From NCBI GenBank assembly GCA_039800165.1, contig JBDLRH010000068.1, positions 1-49,863 of the forward strand: DNA of 49,863 nucleotides. Reading direction: 5' to 3'. Shown piece by piece: positions 1 to 8,392 of the stretch. A program made the position numbers and the translations under genes. The DNA is from JBDLRH01 sp039800165 (GTDB taxonomy: Bacteria; Pseudomonadota; Gammaproteobacteria; Burkholderiales; Burkholderiaceae_C). The notes beneath the pieces are model-generated. The model had not been told where the DNA came from and searched no databases. It worked only from the letters and a program-made list of their open reading frames with translations. Numbering within the stretch: position 1 is the stretch's first letter; each line of letters opens with the position of its first letter.

Positions 1-19
1 CCGCGGGTATCATGTGTTC

Positions 20-493
20 ATGGATGTAACTCGTCTGGTCAGCGCCATCCGCGCCTTTGACGCCAACGACAAGCTGCCCGACCGGCTGTCGGCAGACGAG
101 TGGCGCCGGCTTGGCCGCTACCTGTCGGTGCGCTTCATCGCCGGCGGCGAGGAACTGGTGCACGAGGGCGACCCCGACCGCGAGCTCTACATCATTGCCG
201 AGGGCGAGTTCGATGTGGTGCGCGGCTCCACGCCGATTGCGCATCTGGTGCCGGGCACCGTGGTCGGCGAAGGCACCTTCTTCTCGGGGCAGCCGCGCAG
301 CGCCTCGGTGGTGGCCTGCGATGTGGGCGTGGTGTGGACGCTGACCGAAGCGCGCCTGGACGACCTGTGCGAGGACAACCCCGCACTGGCCGCCAAGTTC
401 CTGCGCTCGGTGGCCACGGTGCTGGCGGTGCGCATGCAAAACGCCGCCGCGCGCATGCAGGAAATGGCCTCGCGCACGAGCGCGGCGCACTGA
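20..493 (+). CDS. Cyclic nucleotide-binding domain protein
   Basis: This is a small single-domain protein of about 157 residues with a CAP/CRP-type cyclic nucleotide-binding fold. The stretch FIAGGEELVHEGDP, then LYIIAEGEFDVV and the phosphate-binding-cassette-like VVGEGTFFSGQPRSASVVA are the family's usual landmarks. There is no helix-turn-helix, kinase or membrane domain after the fold, so it is more likely a regulatory or adaptor subunit than a transcription factor. The reading frame is open to the left window edge, so the start is uncertain: ATG at 20 is preferred, GTG at 14 is possible, and a start outside the window cannot be excluded. It converges on apt with a 13-base gap. The ligand is unknown. 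Confidence 0.75.
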   Translation: MDVTRLVSAIRAFDANDKLPDRLSADEWRRLGRYLSVRFIAGGEELVHEGDPDRELYIIAEGEFDVVRGSTPIAHLVPGTVVGEGTFFSGQPRSASVVACDVGVVWTLTEARLDDLCEDNPALAAKFLRSVATVLAVRMQNAAARMQEMASRTSAAH

Positions 494-506
494 GCGCGGC
501 TCGGGC

Positions 507-1058
507 TCAGTGCCCTTCGAATTCCACCAGAGTGAACAGCGCCAGGCCGCTGTCGCGCAGCCGCCGTGAGCCGCCCAGCTCGGGCAGGTCAACGATCGCA
601 GCACCCTCCATCACCGTGGCGCCCAGCCGCTCGAGCAGCCGCTTGCCGGCCATCATGGTGCCGCCGGTGGCAATCAGGTCGTCGATCAGCAGCACCCGCG
701 CGCCGGGCTTCACTGCGTCGGTGTGCATCTCCACCGTGGCGCTGCCGTATTCGAGCTCGTAGGTCTCTTCCACGGTGGTGAAGGGCAGCTTGCCCTTCTT
801 GCGGATCGGAACGAACCCCACGCCCAGTTCATACGCGACCACCGAGCCGAGGATGAAGCCGCGCGCATCGAGTCCGGCCACCACGTCGGGCCGCTGGTCC
901 ATGTAGCGGTGCACGAAGGCGTCGATCAGCACCCGGAACACCTTGGGGTTCTGCAGCAGCGGCGTGATGTCGCGGAACTGCACGCCCGGTGCCGGCCAGT
1001 CGGGCACGGTGCGGATGTGTGAGCGCAGGTAGGGGCCGAAGTCGAACGCGTTGGGCAT
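507..1058 (-). CDS. apt: Adenine phosphoribosyltransferase
   Basis: A 183-residue cytoplasmic enzyme that converts adenine and PRPP to AMP and pyrophosphate (purine salvage). The type I phosphoribosyltransferase PRPP loop is at about residues 123-134 (LLIDDLIATGGT). The APT-type entry motif VQFRDITPLL (26-35) and GLDARGFILGS (62-72) are also present. Length fits the family (about 170-185). The ATG at 1058 is chosen because it begins the conserved domain; a longer in-frame extension up to 1340 overlaps the upstream phosphatase gene and reads like non-coding shadow. It is the last gene of a probable minus-strand operon, 8 bases after the histidine phosphatase gene. Confidence 0.95.
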   Translation of the reverse strand: MPNAFDFGPYLRSHIRTVPDWPAPGVQFRDITPLLQNPKVFRVLIDAFVHRYMDQRPDVVAGLDARGFILGSVVAYELGVGFVPIRKKGKLPFTTVEETYELEYGSATVEMHTDAVKPGARVLLIDDLIATGGTMMAGKRLLERLGATVMEGAAIVDLPELGGSRRLRDSGLALFTLVEFEGH

Positions 1059-1066
1059 GGCGCGGG

Positions 1067-1651
1067 TCAGGCGATGGCGAAGCGTGCGCGGATTGTGCCC
1101 TGCGCATCGACCACCACCGCCTCGCCCATGCCGGCCCACGAGCCGGTCAGCGCGGTGATGTTGACCTGGTGCGTGACCCAGGCCTCGAAGCGGCCCGCCG
1201 GGATGCGCGCAAGCGCCTCGCGCATCTGCGCGGCCTGCGCGCGCCCGCGGTCGGCGCCCTGGTCCTGAAAGAAGGAATTGAGCGCACCCCACATCACATG
1301 GCGGCCGAAGGCGAGCTCGGCCGTGTCGCGGCAGCGGCACCAGGCGCTGGAGAGCACCGCTCGCGGCGCGAGCTGCTGCGCGCGGAACCAGTCACCGATG
1401 CGCCTGGCCTGATCGCGCCCCTCGGCGCTCAGGTTGCGCTGCGTGCTGCACAGGTCCACCCGAAAGCCCGGCGGGTCGCCGATGCCCGATTCGGTCTGCG
1501 CGTGGCGGATCAGCACTGCGCAGGCGCCCTGGCGCAGCACCTGCGCCGCTTCGCGAAAGGCGGCGTCTGCCGTGGCAGCAGGGGTGGCCCACGCCCGCTG
1601 CAGCGGCGGCGCAATCAGGGCCACACCCAGCAGGGCGCTGCGGCGGTGCAT
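1067..1651 (-). CDS. Histidine phosphatase superfamily protein, exported
   Basis: 194 residues with an N-terminal signal-like segment (basic start, hydrophobic LLGVALIAPPL, then AWATPA). The catalytic RHG motif appears as RHAQTE (Arg49-His50), the variant seen in several small periplasmic phosphoglycerate-mutase-like proteins. The second catalytic His is in VTHQVNITAL (His161). The likely role is hydrolysis of a phosphate ester in the periplasm; the substrate cannot be told from sequence. The gene starts 25 bases after the stop of the MBL-fold gene and ends 8 bases before apt, so all three are probably co-transcribed. Confidence 0.8.
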   Translation of the reverse strand: MHRRSALLGVALIAPPLQRAWATPAATADAAFREAAQVLRQGACAVLIRHAQTESGIGDPPGFRVDLCSTQRNLSAEGRDQARRIGDWFRAQQLAPRAVLSSAWCRCRDTAELAFGRHVMWGALNSFFQDQGADRGRAQAAQMREALARIPAGRFEAWVTHQVNITALTGSWAGMGEAVVVDAQGTIRARFAIA

Positions 1652-1676
1652 GGTGGCGTGGCCCGGAGCGCGCCGG

Positions 1677-2642
1677 TCAGCCCTGCGGCTTGAACTGGTA
1701 GCCGCTGCCCGAGACTTCCACCGTGCCGAAGGCCGGGAACGGGAAGTGGAAGCCGCCGGCGATCATCTTCTCGCGCACCACCATGTCGAACATCTGGCGG
1801 CGCGTGGCGCGTGCCATCTCGGGGTTCATGTCGAACACCACCGACCACTCGGGCGCGCGCGCGAACAGCTGCGGCACGTTGGTCAAATCGCCCAGGTAGG
1901 CAAAAGTCTGGCCCTCGGACTTGATGGTGAACAGGGTGTGGCCCGGCGTGTGGCCATGCGCGGCCACCGACTGCACGCCCGGCAGCACCTCGCTGCCCGG
2001 GGTGAACTGCACCAGCTGGTCAGCCGGCAGCGAGGCCAGCACGCGGCGCACGTTCATGAAGGCACCGCGCATCGCCGGCGGCGCGGCGTTCATGCGCTCG
2101 TCGCTCATCCAGAAGGCATGCTCGGGTGCGGGCACATGGATCTTGGCCTTGGGGAAGGTCAGCGCGCCGGCCTTGTTGCGCAGGCCGCTGATGTGGTCGC
2201 CGTGGTAGTGGCTCAGCACCACCGTGTCGATGTCCTCGGCCTTCAGGCCGGCGTTGTTCAGGTGCTCGACCAGCTTGCCGGTGTTGACCGGGCCGTTGTC
2301 GGCAAAGCCCGAATCGAACAGCACGCGGCGGCCACCCATCACCGCCACGAACGGGGTGTAGGGAACGTCGATGTAGTCGGTGGGCAGGTTCTGCGAGGCG
2401 AGCAGCGCCTTGACCTGCTCGAGCGGCGCATTCGTCACGAACTCGGCGCCCAGCGGGCGGCGGGTGATGCCGTCGATGACCGAGATCACCTCGACGCCGC
2501 CGACCTTCATGCGGCGAAAGCCCTGCGCGGGCAGGCCCGGCATGCCGAAATTGGGGGCCGACTGCTGGGACCAGACGGACGAGAAGGTCAGGGCGCCGGC
2601 GCCGGCCAGGCCGGCAGCGAGGAAGCCGCGTCGAGCGATCAT
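1677..2642 (-). CDS. MBL-fold metallo-hydrolase with Tat-like signal
   Basis: 321 residues. The metallo-beta-lactamase metal site is clear: HYHGDH (145-150), His in GHTPGHT (230-236) and Asp252 in LGDL. The closest family flavour is the quorum-quenching or alkylsulfatase-like single-domain hydrolases with a secreted N-terminus. The N-terminus MIARRGFLAAG plus a hydrophobic run resembles a twin-arginine signal, which would suit export of a folded metalloenzyme. The ATG at 2642 is supported by AAGGAG six bases upstream; the longer in-frame extension to 2873 has no coding character. The substrate is not predictable. First gene of the MBL-phosphatase-apt set. Confidence 0.85.
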   Translation of the reverse strand: MIARRGFLAAGLAGAGALTFSSVWSQQSAPNFGMPGLPAQGFRRMKVGGVEVISVIDGITRRPLGAEFVTNAPLEQVKALLASQNLPTDYIDVPYTPFVAVMGGRRVLFDSGFADNGPVNTGKLVEHLNNAGLKAEDIDTVVLSHYHGDHISGLRNKAGALTFPKAKIHVPAPEHAFWMSDERMNAAPPAMRGAFMNVRRVLASLPADQLVQFTPGSEVLPGVQSVAAHGHTPGHTLFTIKSEGQTFAYLGDLTNVPQLFARAPEWSVVFDMNPEMARATRRQMFDMVVREKMIAGGFHFPFPAFGTVEVSGSGYQFKPQG

Positions 2643-2732
2643 GGGATTCTCCTTGGATGGGGGTGGGCACAGGGTGGCCCGAGTGACAGCATCGGCAAAA
2701 ACCGAGCGCACATGATGGGTGCGCCGGCCCGT

Positions 2733-2749
2733 ACGTGACAAAACGTGAC
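2733..2749 (-). promoter_or_regulatory. Tandem heptamer repeat upstream of the MBL-fold gene
   Basis: On the minus strand GTCACGT-TTT-GTCACGT lies about 90 bases upstream of the MBL gene start. The two copies are offset by 10 bases, one helical turn, as in binding sites of OmpR/PhoB-type response regulators. A third GTCAC occurs at about 2684-2688. No regulator is identified. Confidence 0.3.
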
Positions 2750-2805
2750 GCAATGCCCCACGGCGGCGGTGGGTCTTGCGCCGTCCCAGGCTGGCGCGGC
2801 GGCGC

Positions 2806-4791
2806 TCAGCGGCCCAGCAGCACCGACTCGGCGTTGGCCAGCGCCTCGGGCAGGCCGCGCAGCACCAGCGCATCGCCCGCGGCCAGCACCGGCTCGGGTT
2901 GCAGCGGCAGGCTGCGGCCGTCGGCGCGGCGCACGCTCATCACCTCCACGCCCATCGCATGCAGGGCGGCGTCGGCCAGCGGCCGGCCGGCCCAGGGCGT
3001 GCCCAGCGGCAGGGTCACGGTGTTCAGCCGCGCCTGCTCGAGCTCGGCCACGGTGTCGTCGTCCGAGCCGTGGAAGTAGCCGCGCAGCAGCCCGTAGCGC
3101 GCATCGCGCTGGTCTTGCACCGTGCGCAGCACGCGGCGCATCGGCACGCCCACCAGCGCCAGCGCGTGGCTGGCCAGCATCAGCGAGCCCTCGATCGCCT
3201 CGGGCACCACCTCGGTGGCGCCGGCCTCGCGCAGCCGCTCGAGGTCCAGGTCGTCCTTGGTGCGCACGATCACCGGCACCTGCGGCGCATGGGCGCGGGC
3301 ATTGGCCAGCACCTTCAGCGCGCTCGGCGTGTCCACATAGGTCACCACCACCGCGCTGGCACGCGCCAGGCCCGCGGCCATCAGCGCCTGCAGCCGCGCG
3401 GCGTCGCCAAACACCACCGAATGGCCGGCGGCCGCGGCCTGGCGCACGCGGTCGGGGTCGAGGTCCAGCGCCATGTAGGGGATGCGCTCGGCCTCCAGCA
3501 GCCGCGCCAGGTTCTGGCCGCTGCGGCCGTAGCCGCAGATGATCACGTGCTTGTCGGCGGCGATCGCGCGGCGCGCAATCTGCGTCATCTGCACCGACTG
3601 CATCAGCCAGTCGCTGCCCACCAGCCGCGACACGATGCGGTTACTGGCGAGGATGACGAAGGGCGCCAGCAGCATCGAGATCACCATCGACGCCAGCACC
3701 GGGTTGAACAGCTCGGGCGGCACCAGCTTGTGCTGCTGCGACAGTTGCAGCAGCACGAAGCCGAACTCGCCGGCCTGCGCCAGGTACAGGCCGGTGCGCA
3801 GCGCGGTGCCGTTGGGCGCACCGAAGGCGCGCGCCAGCGCCGCCACCAGCGCGAGCTTGAAGCCGATCGACAGCACCAGCAGCAGCAGCACCAGCGGCCA
3901 GCGCTCAAGCAGCAGCCGCCAGTCCAGCAGCATGCCGATGGTGATGAAGAACAGGCCCAGCAGCACGTCGTGGAACGGCCGGATGTCGGTCTCCACCTGG
4001 TGCTTGTATTCGGTCTCGGCGATCAGCATGCCGGCGACGAACGCGCCGAGCGCCAGCGACAGCCCGGCGTGCTCGGTCAGCCAGGCCAGGCCCAGCGTGA
4101 TCAGCAGCAGGTTGAGCATGAACAGCTCGTCGCTCTTGCGCCGCGCCACCAGCGTGAGCCACCAGCGCATCACCCGCTGGCCACCGGTGAGCAGCAGCGT
4201 CAGCAGCACGGCGGCCTTCAGCAGCGCCCAGCCGAGCGCCGCGAACATCTGGTCGGGCGGGCTGCCCAGCGCCGGAATCAGCACCAGCAGCGGCACCACC
4301 GCCAAATCCTGGAACAGCAGCACGCCCACCACCCGCTTGCCGTGCTCGCTTTCAAGTTCGATGCGGTCGGCCACCATCTTGATGACGATGGCGGTGGAGC
4401 TCATCGCCATGATGCCGCCCATGGCCAGCGCGGCCTGCCATTCCATGCGCCACCACTGCGGGATCAGCCAGGCCAGCGCCAGCGACGCGGCGGTGGTGAG
4501 GATGACGGTGAGCACCACCTGCGACAGCCCGAGGCCGAACACATGCTGGCGCATCGCGCGCAGCTTGGGCAGGCTGAACTCGAGCCCGATCACGAACATC
4601 AGGAACACCACGCCGAACTCGGCGAGGTAGCGCACGCCGTCGGTGCTTTGCGCCAGCGCCAGCGCGTTCGGTCCGATCAGCACGCCCACGGCCAGGTAGC
4701 CCAGCATCGGCGGCAGCCGCAGGAAGCGGAACAGCACCACACCCAGCACCGCTGCCAGCAGGTACAGCAGGGTCAGCTCAAGCGAGGTCAT
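2806..4791 (-). CDS. Monovalent cation:proton antiporter-2 (CPA2, KefB/KefC type)
   Basis: 661-residue inner-membrane protein. Residues 1-390 form about 12 hydrophobic segments of a Na+/H+ exchanger fold, with the Gln161-Asp162 pair in LLFQDLAVVP typical of KefB/KefC. A cytosolic RCK domain follows, with the Rossmann motif CGYGRSGQN (419-427), and a TrkA-C-like domain ends the protein. It probably exchanges K+ (or Na+) for protons under nucleotide or glutathione control; the ion and ligand are inferred from family only. The ATG at 4791 starts the first membrane helix directly. It is divergent from kdsD across 63 bases. Confidence 0.9.
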   Translation of the reverse strand: MTSLELTLLYLLAAVLGVVLFRFLRLPPMLGYLAVGVLIGPNALALAQSTDGVRYLAEFGVVFLMFVIGLEFSLPKLRAMRQHVFGLGLSQVVLTVILTTAASLALAWLIPQWWRMEWQAALAMGGIMAMSSTAIVIKMVADRIELESEHGKRVVGVLLFQDLAVVPLLVLIPALGSPPDQMFAALGWALLKAAVLLTLLLTGGQRVMRWWLTLVARRKSDELFMLNLLLITLGLAWLTEHAGLSLALGAFVAGMLIAETEYKHQVETDIRPFHDVLLGLFFITIGMLLDWRLLLERWPLVLLLLVLSIGFKLALVAALARAFGAPNGTALRTGLYLAQAGEFGFVLLQLSQQHKLVPPELFNPVLASMVISMLLAPFVILASNRIVSRLVGSDWLMQSVQMTQIARRAIAADKHVIICGYGRSGQNLARLLEAERIPYMALDLDPDRVRQAAAAGHSVVFGDAARLQALMAAGLARASAVVVTYVDTPSALKVLANARAHAPQVPVIVRTKDDLDLERLREAGATEVVPEAIEGSLMLASHALALVGVPMRRVLRTVQDQRDARYGLLRGYFHGSDDDTVAELEQARLNTVTLPLGTPWAGRPLADAALHAMGVEVMSVRRADGRSLPLQPEPVLAAGDALVLRGLPEALANAESVLLGR

Positions 4792-4854
4792 GCGCCCGAT
4801 GCTAACGGCAGGGCGTGCGCCGCTGCACGCGAGGGCCCCCCGTAGAATCCCTGC

Positions 4855-5832
4855 ATGTCCCTGGACGCACAGCGCGCGCTGCAACTCGCGCGCGACACCT
4901 TCGAGCTCGAGTCCGCCGCGGTGCTGGGCCTCAAGGCGCGCACCGGCGATGCCTTCGTGCAGGCGGTCGCGCGCATGCTGGCGGTGCGCGGTCGGGTGGT
5001 GGTGATGGGCATGGGCAAGAGCGGCCACGTGGGGCGCAAGATCGCCGCCACGCTGGCCTCCACCGGCACGCCGGCGATGTTCGTGCACCCGGCCGAGGCG
5101 AGCCACGGCGACCTCGGCATGATCAAGGCGATCGACCTGGTGCTGGCCATCTCCAACGGCGGCGAAAGCGACGAGATCACCGTCATCCTGCCGGTCCTGA
5201 AGCGCCTGGGCGTTCCGCTGGTGGCGATGACCGGCAATGCGCAGTCCACGCTGGCGAGGCACGCCGACGTCGTGCTCGACAGCGGTGTCGAGAAGGAAGC
5301 CTGCCCGCTGAACCTGGCGCCCACCGCCAGCACCACCGCGCAGATGGTGCTGGGCGACGCTCTGGCCGTCGCGCTGCTGGATGCGCGCGGCTTCAAGGCC
5401 GAAGACTTTGCGCGATCGCACCCGGGTGGCGCGCTCGGGCGCAAGCTGCTCACCCATGTGAGCGACCTGATGCGCAGCGGCGACGCGGTGCCGCGGGTGG
5501 CGCCCGACGCGACCCTGACCGAGCTGATGCGCGAGATGAGCGCCAAGGGCCTGGGTGCCTCGGCGGTGGCCGATGCAGGCGGCCGCGTGCTGGGCATCTT
5601 CACCGACGGCGACCTGCGCCGGCTGATCGAGCGCGGCGACGACCTGCGGCGCCTGCGCGCAGCCGACGTGATGCATCCGAATCCGCGCAGCGTGCGCCCC
5701 GACGCGCTGGCAGTCGAGGCGGCCGAGCTGATGGAAGAACACCGTATCACCAGCGTGCTGGTGGTCGATGCCGCAGGCATGCTGGTGGGCGCGCTCAACA
5801 GCCACGACCTGATGCGCGCCAAGGTGATCTGA
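4855..5832 (+). CDS. kdsD: D-arabinose 5-phosphate isomerase (KdsD/KpsF/GutQ)
   Basis: 325 residues: an N-terminal SIS sugar-isomerase domain (about 35-175, with GMGKSGHVGRKIAATLAST and the NGGESDE stretch) and two C-terminal CBS domains (about 205-325, ending in VLVVDAAGMLVGALNSHDL). It converts D-ribulose 5-phosphate to D-arabinose 5-phosphate, the first step to Kdo of lipopolysaccharide. Length matches the E. coli enzyme (328). It starts a tight operon: kdsC begins 7 bases after its stop and lptC follows. Confidence 0.95.
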   Translation: MSLDAQRALQLARDTFELESAAVLGLKARTGDAFVQAVARMLAVRGRVVVMGMGKSGHVGRKIAATLASTGTPAMFVHPAEASHGDLGMIKAIDLVLAISNGGESDEITVILPVLKRLGVPLVAMTGNAQSTLARHADVVLDSGVEKEACPLNLAPTASTTAQMVLGDALAVALLDARGFKAEDFARSHPGGALGRKLLTHVSDLMRSGDAVPRVAPDATLTELMREMSAKGLGASAVADAGGRVLGIFTDGDLRRLIERGDDLRRLRAADVMHPNPRSVRPDALAVEAAELMEEHRITSVLVVDAAGMLVGALNSHDLMRAKVI

Positions 5833-5839
5833 GGCCCGC

Positions 5840-6415
5840 ATGCCCTCACCTGCCGGTCCCGCGCTGAACTTTGCACCCGAGCTTTTGCTGCGCGCCCAGG
5901 GTGCAGAGGGTGGCGGCATCCGCGTGGCGTTCTTCGACGTGGACGGCGTGCTGACCGACGGCGGTCTGCTGATGGGCGAGGCGGGCGAATCGCTCAAGCG
6001 CTTCAACATCCTCGACGGCCTGGGCCTGAAGCTGCTGCAGCGTGCGGGCATCACCCCGGTGGTGATCACTGGCCGCGACTCGGCGCCGCTGCGCGCACGC
6101 CTGGCGGCGCTGGGCATCACCCATGCGTACTTCGGCACCGAAGACAAGCGACCGGCGGCAGAGGCCACGCTTGCGCAACTGAACCTGCGCTGGGCGCAGG
6201 CCGCGGCGATCGGCGACGACTGGCCCGACCTGCCGGTGCTTGAGCGCTGCAGCTTCAGCGCGGCACCGGCCAACGCCCATGCCGAGGTGCGCGCACGCGT
6301 GCACTGGGTCACGCCCGAGCGTGGTGGCGAGGGCGCGGCGCGCAGCTTCTGTGACCTGCTGCTGGTGGCCGCGGGCCGCTATGCGGCGCTGCTTGACGAG
6401 GCGCGCGAGCGCTGA
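5840..6415 (+). CDS. kdsC: 3-deoxy-D-manno-octulosonate 8-phosphate phosphatase
   Basis: 191 residues, HAD superfamily type C0. Motif I FFDVDGVLTDG contains the nucleophile Asp33 and Asp35; TGRDSAPL is motif II; GDDWPDLP is the terminal acidic motif. It removes phosphate from Kdo-8-phosphate to give free Kdo. The protein has an N-terminal extension of about 28 residues before the HAD core, which is common in this order. Placement between kdsD and lptC supports the assignment. Confidence 0.93.
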   Translation: MPSPAGPALNFAPELLLRAQGAEGGGIRVAFFDVDGVLTDGGLLMGEAGESLKRFNILDGLGLKLLQRAGITPVVITGRDSAPLRARLAALGITHAYFGTEDKRPAAEATLAQLNLRWAQAAAIGDDWPDLPVLERCSFSAAPANAHAEVRARVHWVTPERGGEGAARSFCDLLLVAAGRYAALLDEARER

Positions 6416-6424
6416 AGGCCTGCC

Positions 6425-7078
6425 GTGGCAACCCGTGCAAGCCCCCTGGCAGCGGCGCCCATCGGCGGGCGAAGCCTCGCGCAAGCGCTGCTGCGCGCCT
6501 GGGACCGGCTGTCGATCTACCTGCCGGTGATGCTGATGGCGGTGCTGGCGCTGCTGACCTACTGGCTGGTGCGCAACACGCCGATCTTCATCACGCCGCC
6601 CGGTGCGCCGCCGCCGGCGCAAGAGCCCGACTACACGATGCAGCGCTTTGCGGTGCGCCATTTCGACGCCGGCGGCCAGCTCAAGGCCGAGGTGCTGGGT
6701 GACGAGGCGCGCCACTACCCGGCCACCGACACGCTGGAGGTCAACGCGGCGCGGCTGCGCATGTTCGATGCCCGCGGTCGCGTCACCCTGGCCTCGGCCA
6801 CGCGCGGCATCACCAACGCCGACGGCTCCGAGATCCAGCTGATCGGCAATGCGCGCATCGACCGCGCGGCCGCTGCCGGTGAGTCGGGCCTGCAGTTTCG
6901 CGGCGAGTTCCTGCATGTGTTTGCCCGCACCGAGCGGCTGCGCTCGCACAAGCCGGTGGAGGTGACGCGCGGGCGCGACCGCTTCAGCGCCGATGCGATG
7001 GACTACGACCACCAGGCGCGCACGCTCGAGCTGCGTGGCAGCGTGCGCGTGACGCTGGCGCCGCCCAAAGCGCCATGA
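6425..7078 (+). CDS. lptC: LPS export protein LptC
   Basis: 217 residues, starting with GTG nine bases after kdsC. One membrane anchor lies near residues 32-55 (LPVMLMAVLALLTYWLVRN) and the rest is a periplasmic beta-jellyroll of the LptC/OstA type (DYTMQRFAVRHFDAGGQLKAEV and later HKPVEVTRGRDRFSADAMDYD). In the Lpt bridge, LptC passes LPS from the LptBFG transporter to LptA. The usual partner genes lptA and lptB do not follow; the next gene overlaps by four bases (ATGA) and is a dehydrogenase. Confidence 0.9.
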   Translation: MATRASPLAAAPIGGRSLAQALLRAWDRLSIYLPVMLMAVLALLTYWLVRNTPIFITPPGAPPPAQEPDYTMQRFAVRHFDAGGQLKAEVLGDEARHYPATDTLEVNAARLRMFDARGRVTLASATRGITNADGSEIQLIGNARIDRAAAAGESGLQFRGEFLHVFARTERLRSHKPVEVTRGRDRFSADAMDYDHQARTLELRGSVRVTLAPPKAP

Positions 7079-7848
7079 CCGCGCCGCTGGTCTTCATCAC
7101 CGGCGCCTCCAGCGGCATCGGCCAGGCGCTGGCGGCCCACTATGCGCAGCAGGGCTGGCGACTGGCGCTGGCGGCGCGCCGCAGCGACGAGATGCAGGCC
7201 TGGGCAAGCTCGCTGGGCCTGGGTGAAGAGCGCTGCGTGGCCTACGGCGCCGATGTGTCGCGCATCGACAGCATCGTGGCTGCGGGGCAGGCCTGCATTG
7301 CGCGCCAGGGGCTGCCCGAGGTGGTGGTCGGCAATGCGGGCATCAGCATCGGCGTGGATACCGCCGACCGGCGTGACCTCGATGCGCTGGCCGACACCTA
7401 TGCCACCAACAACATCGGGCTGGCCGCCACCTTCCATCCGTTTGTGGCGCCGATGCGCGAGCGCCGCCGCGGCACGCTGGTGGGCATCGCCAGCGTGGCG
7501 GGCATCCGCGGGCTGCCCGGGCATGGCGCCTATGCCGCCAGCAAGGCCGCGGTCATCAGCTACTGCGAAAGCCTTCGGGTGGAGCTGCGCTCCAGCGGGG
7601 TGAAGGTGGTGACGATCGCGCCGGGCTACATCGACACGCCGCTGACCCGCCAGAACCGCTACCCCATGCCCTTTTTGATGCCGGCTGACGCTTTTGCGCA
7701 ACAGGCGGCGCGCGCCATCGGGCGCGGCGCGTCGTACCGGGTGATTCCCTGGCAGATGGGCGTGGTGGCGCGGGTGCTGCGCCTGCTGCCCGATGCGCTG
7801 TTCGACCGCGCCTTTGCGCGGGCGCCGCGCAAACACCGGCGCCCATGA
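7075..7848 (+). CDS. Short-chain dehydrogenase/reductase
   Basis: 257 residues of the classical SDR fold. The NAD(P) loop is TGASSGIGQ (9-17), the structural NAG is at 87-89, and the catalytic Ser140, Tyr153 and Lys157 are in place (IASVAGIRG, YAASK). Substrate unknown; this group acts on alcohols or ketones, often lipid-like. The start overlaps the lptC stop (ATGA), so translation is probably coupled. The protein ends with a basic tail just before a terminator hairpin. Confidence 0.87.
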   Translation: MTAPLVFITGASSGIGQALAAHYAQQGWRLALAARRSDEMQAWASSLGLGEERCVAYGADVSRIDSIVAAGQACIARQGLPEVVVGNAGISIGVDTADRRDLDALADTYATNNIGLAATFHPFVAPMRERRRGTLVGIASVAGIRGLPGHGAYAASKAAVISYCESLRVELRSSGVKVVTIAPGYIDTPLTRQNRYPMPFLMPADAFAQQAARAIGRGASYRVIPWQMGVVARVLRLLPDALFDRAFARAPRKHRRP

Positions 7849-7873
7849 AAAAAGCGCCCGAAGGCGCTTTTGT
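7848..7873. terminator. Bidirectional intrinsic terminator
   Basis: A 9-bp perfect stem (7850-7858 with 7863-7871) with tetraloop CGAA, preceded by six As and ending in TTTT. It can stop transcription from both the SDR gene (plus) and the RRM gene (minus), which converge here. Confidence 0.9.
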
Positions 7874-7894
7874 TTCAGGGGCCGGGTCGGGCCA

Positions 7895-8392
7895 TCAGTA
7901 GCTGCCGCCGCCGTAGCCACCGCCGCCTTCGCGACGGCCACCGCCACGCGGGCCGCTGCCGTAGGGGCTGCGGAAGCCGCCATCGCCGCCACCGCCACCG
8001 GCGCCTTCGCGACGGCCACCGCCACCATAGCCGCCACCGCCGCCTTCACGACGACCGCCGCCACCACCACCATAGCCGCCACCGCCGCCGTAGCCGCCGC
8101 CACCACCACCACCGCCGCCGCCAAAGCTGCGGGGCGGGCGCGGCTCCATCGGGCGAGCCTCGTTGACGACCAGATTGCGGCCGTTCATCGGCTGGCCGTT
8201 CATGCCGTTGATCGCAGCTTGCGCCTCAGCGTCGCTGCCCATCTCGACGAAACCAAAGCCCTTGGAGCGACCGGTGTCGCGCTCCATCATGACCTTGGCG
8301 CTGGTGACGGCGCCGAACTGGCTGAACGCCTGTTCAAGATCGCCATCGCGCATCGAGTACGGCAGGTTGCCGACATACAGTTTGTTGCCCAT
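7895..8392 (-). CDS. Glycine-rich RNA-binding protein, single RRM
   Basis: 165 residues. One RNA recognition motif occupies residues 1-80, with RNP2 LYVGNLP (5-11) and RNP1 KGFGFVEM (44-51). The C-terminal half is a low-complexity tail of GGGGYGG and RREGGGG repeats with Arg and Tyr. This matches the small bacterial Rbp proteins, several of which are cold-induced or help mRNA localisation and folding; the role here is inferred. The ATG at 8392 has a strong GAGGAG eight bases upstream, and that site is buried in an RNA hairpin (separate entry). The Gly-rich tail is encoded by GGC/CGG-rich repeats that may vary in length between strains. Confidence 0.93.
   Translation of the reverse strand: MGNKLYVGNLPYSMRDGDLEQAFSQFGAVTSAKVMMERDTGRSKGFGFVEMGSDAEAQAAINGMNGQPMNGRNLVVNEARPMEPRPPRSFGGGGGGGGGGYGGGGGYGGGGGGRREGGGGGYGGGGRREGAGGGGGDGGFRSPYGSGPRGGGRREGGGGYGGGSY

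Noticed and set aside
2776..4845. Long plus-strand open frame of 689 codons opposite the antiporter gene
   Set aside because: Its His/Gln/Arg-rich translation is the antisense shadow of a high-GC membrane-protein gene; the minus-strand frame has clear domains.
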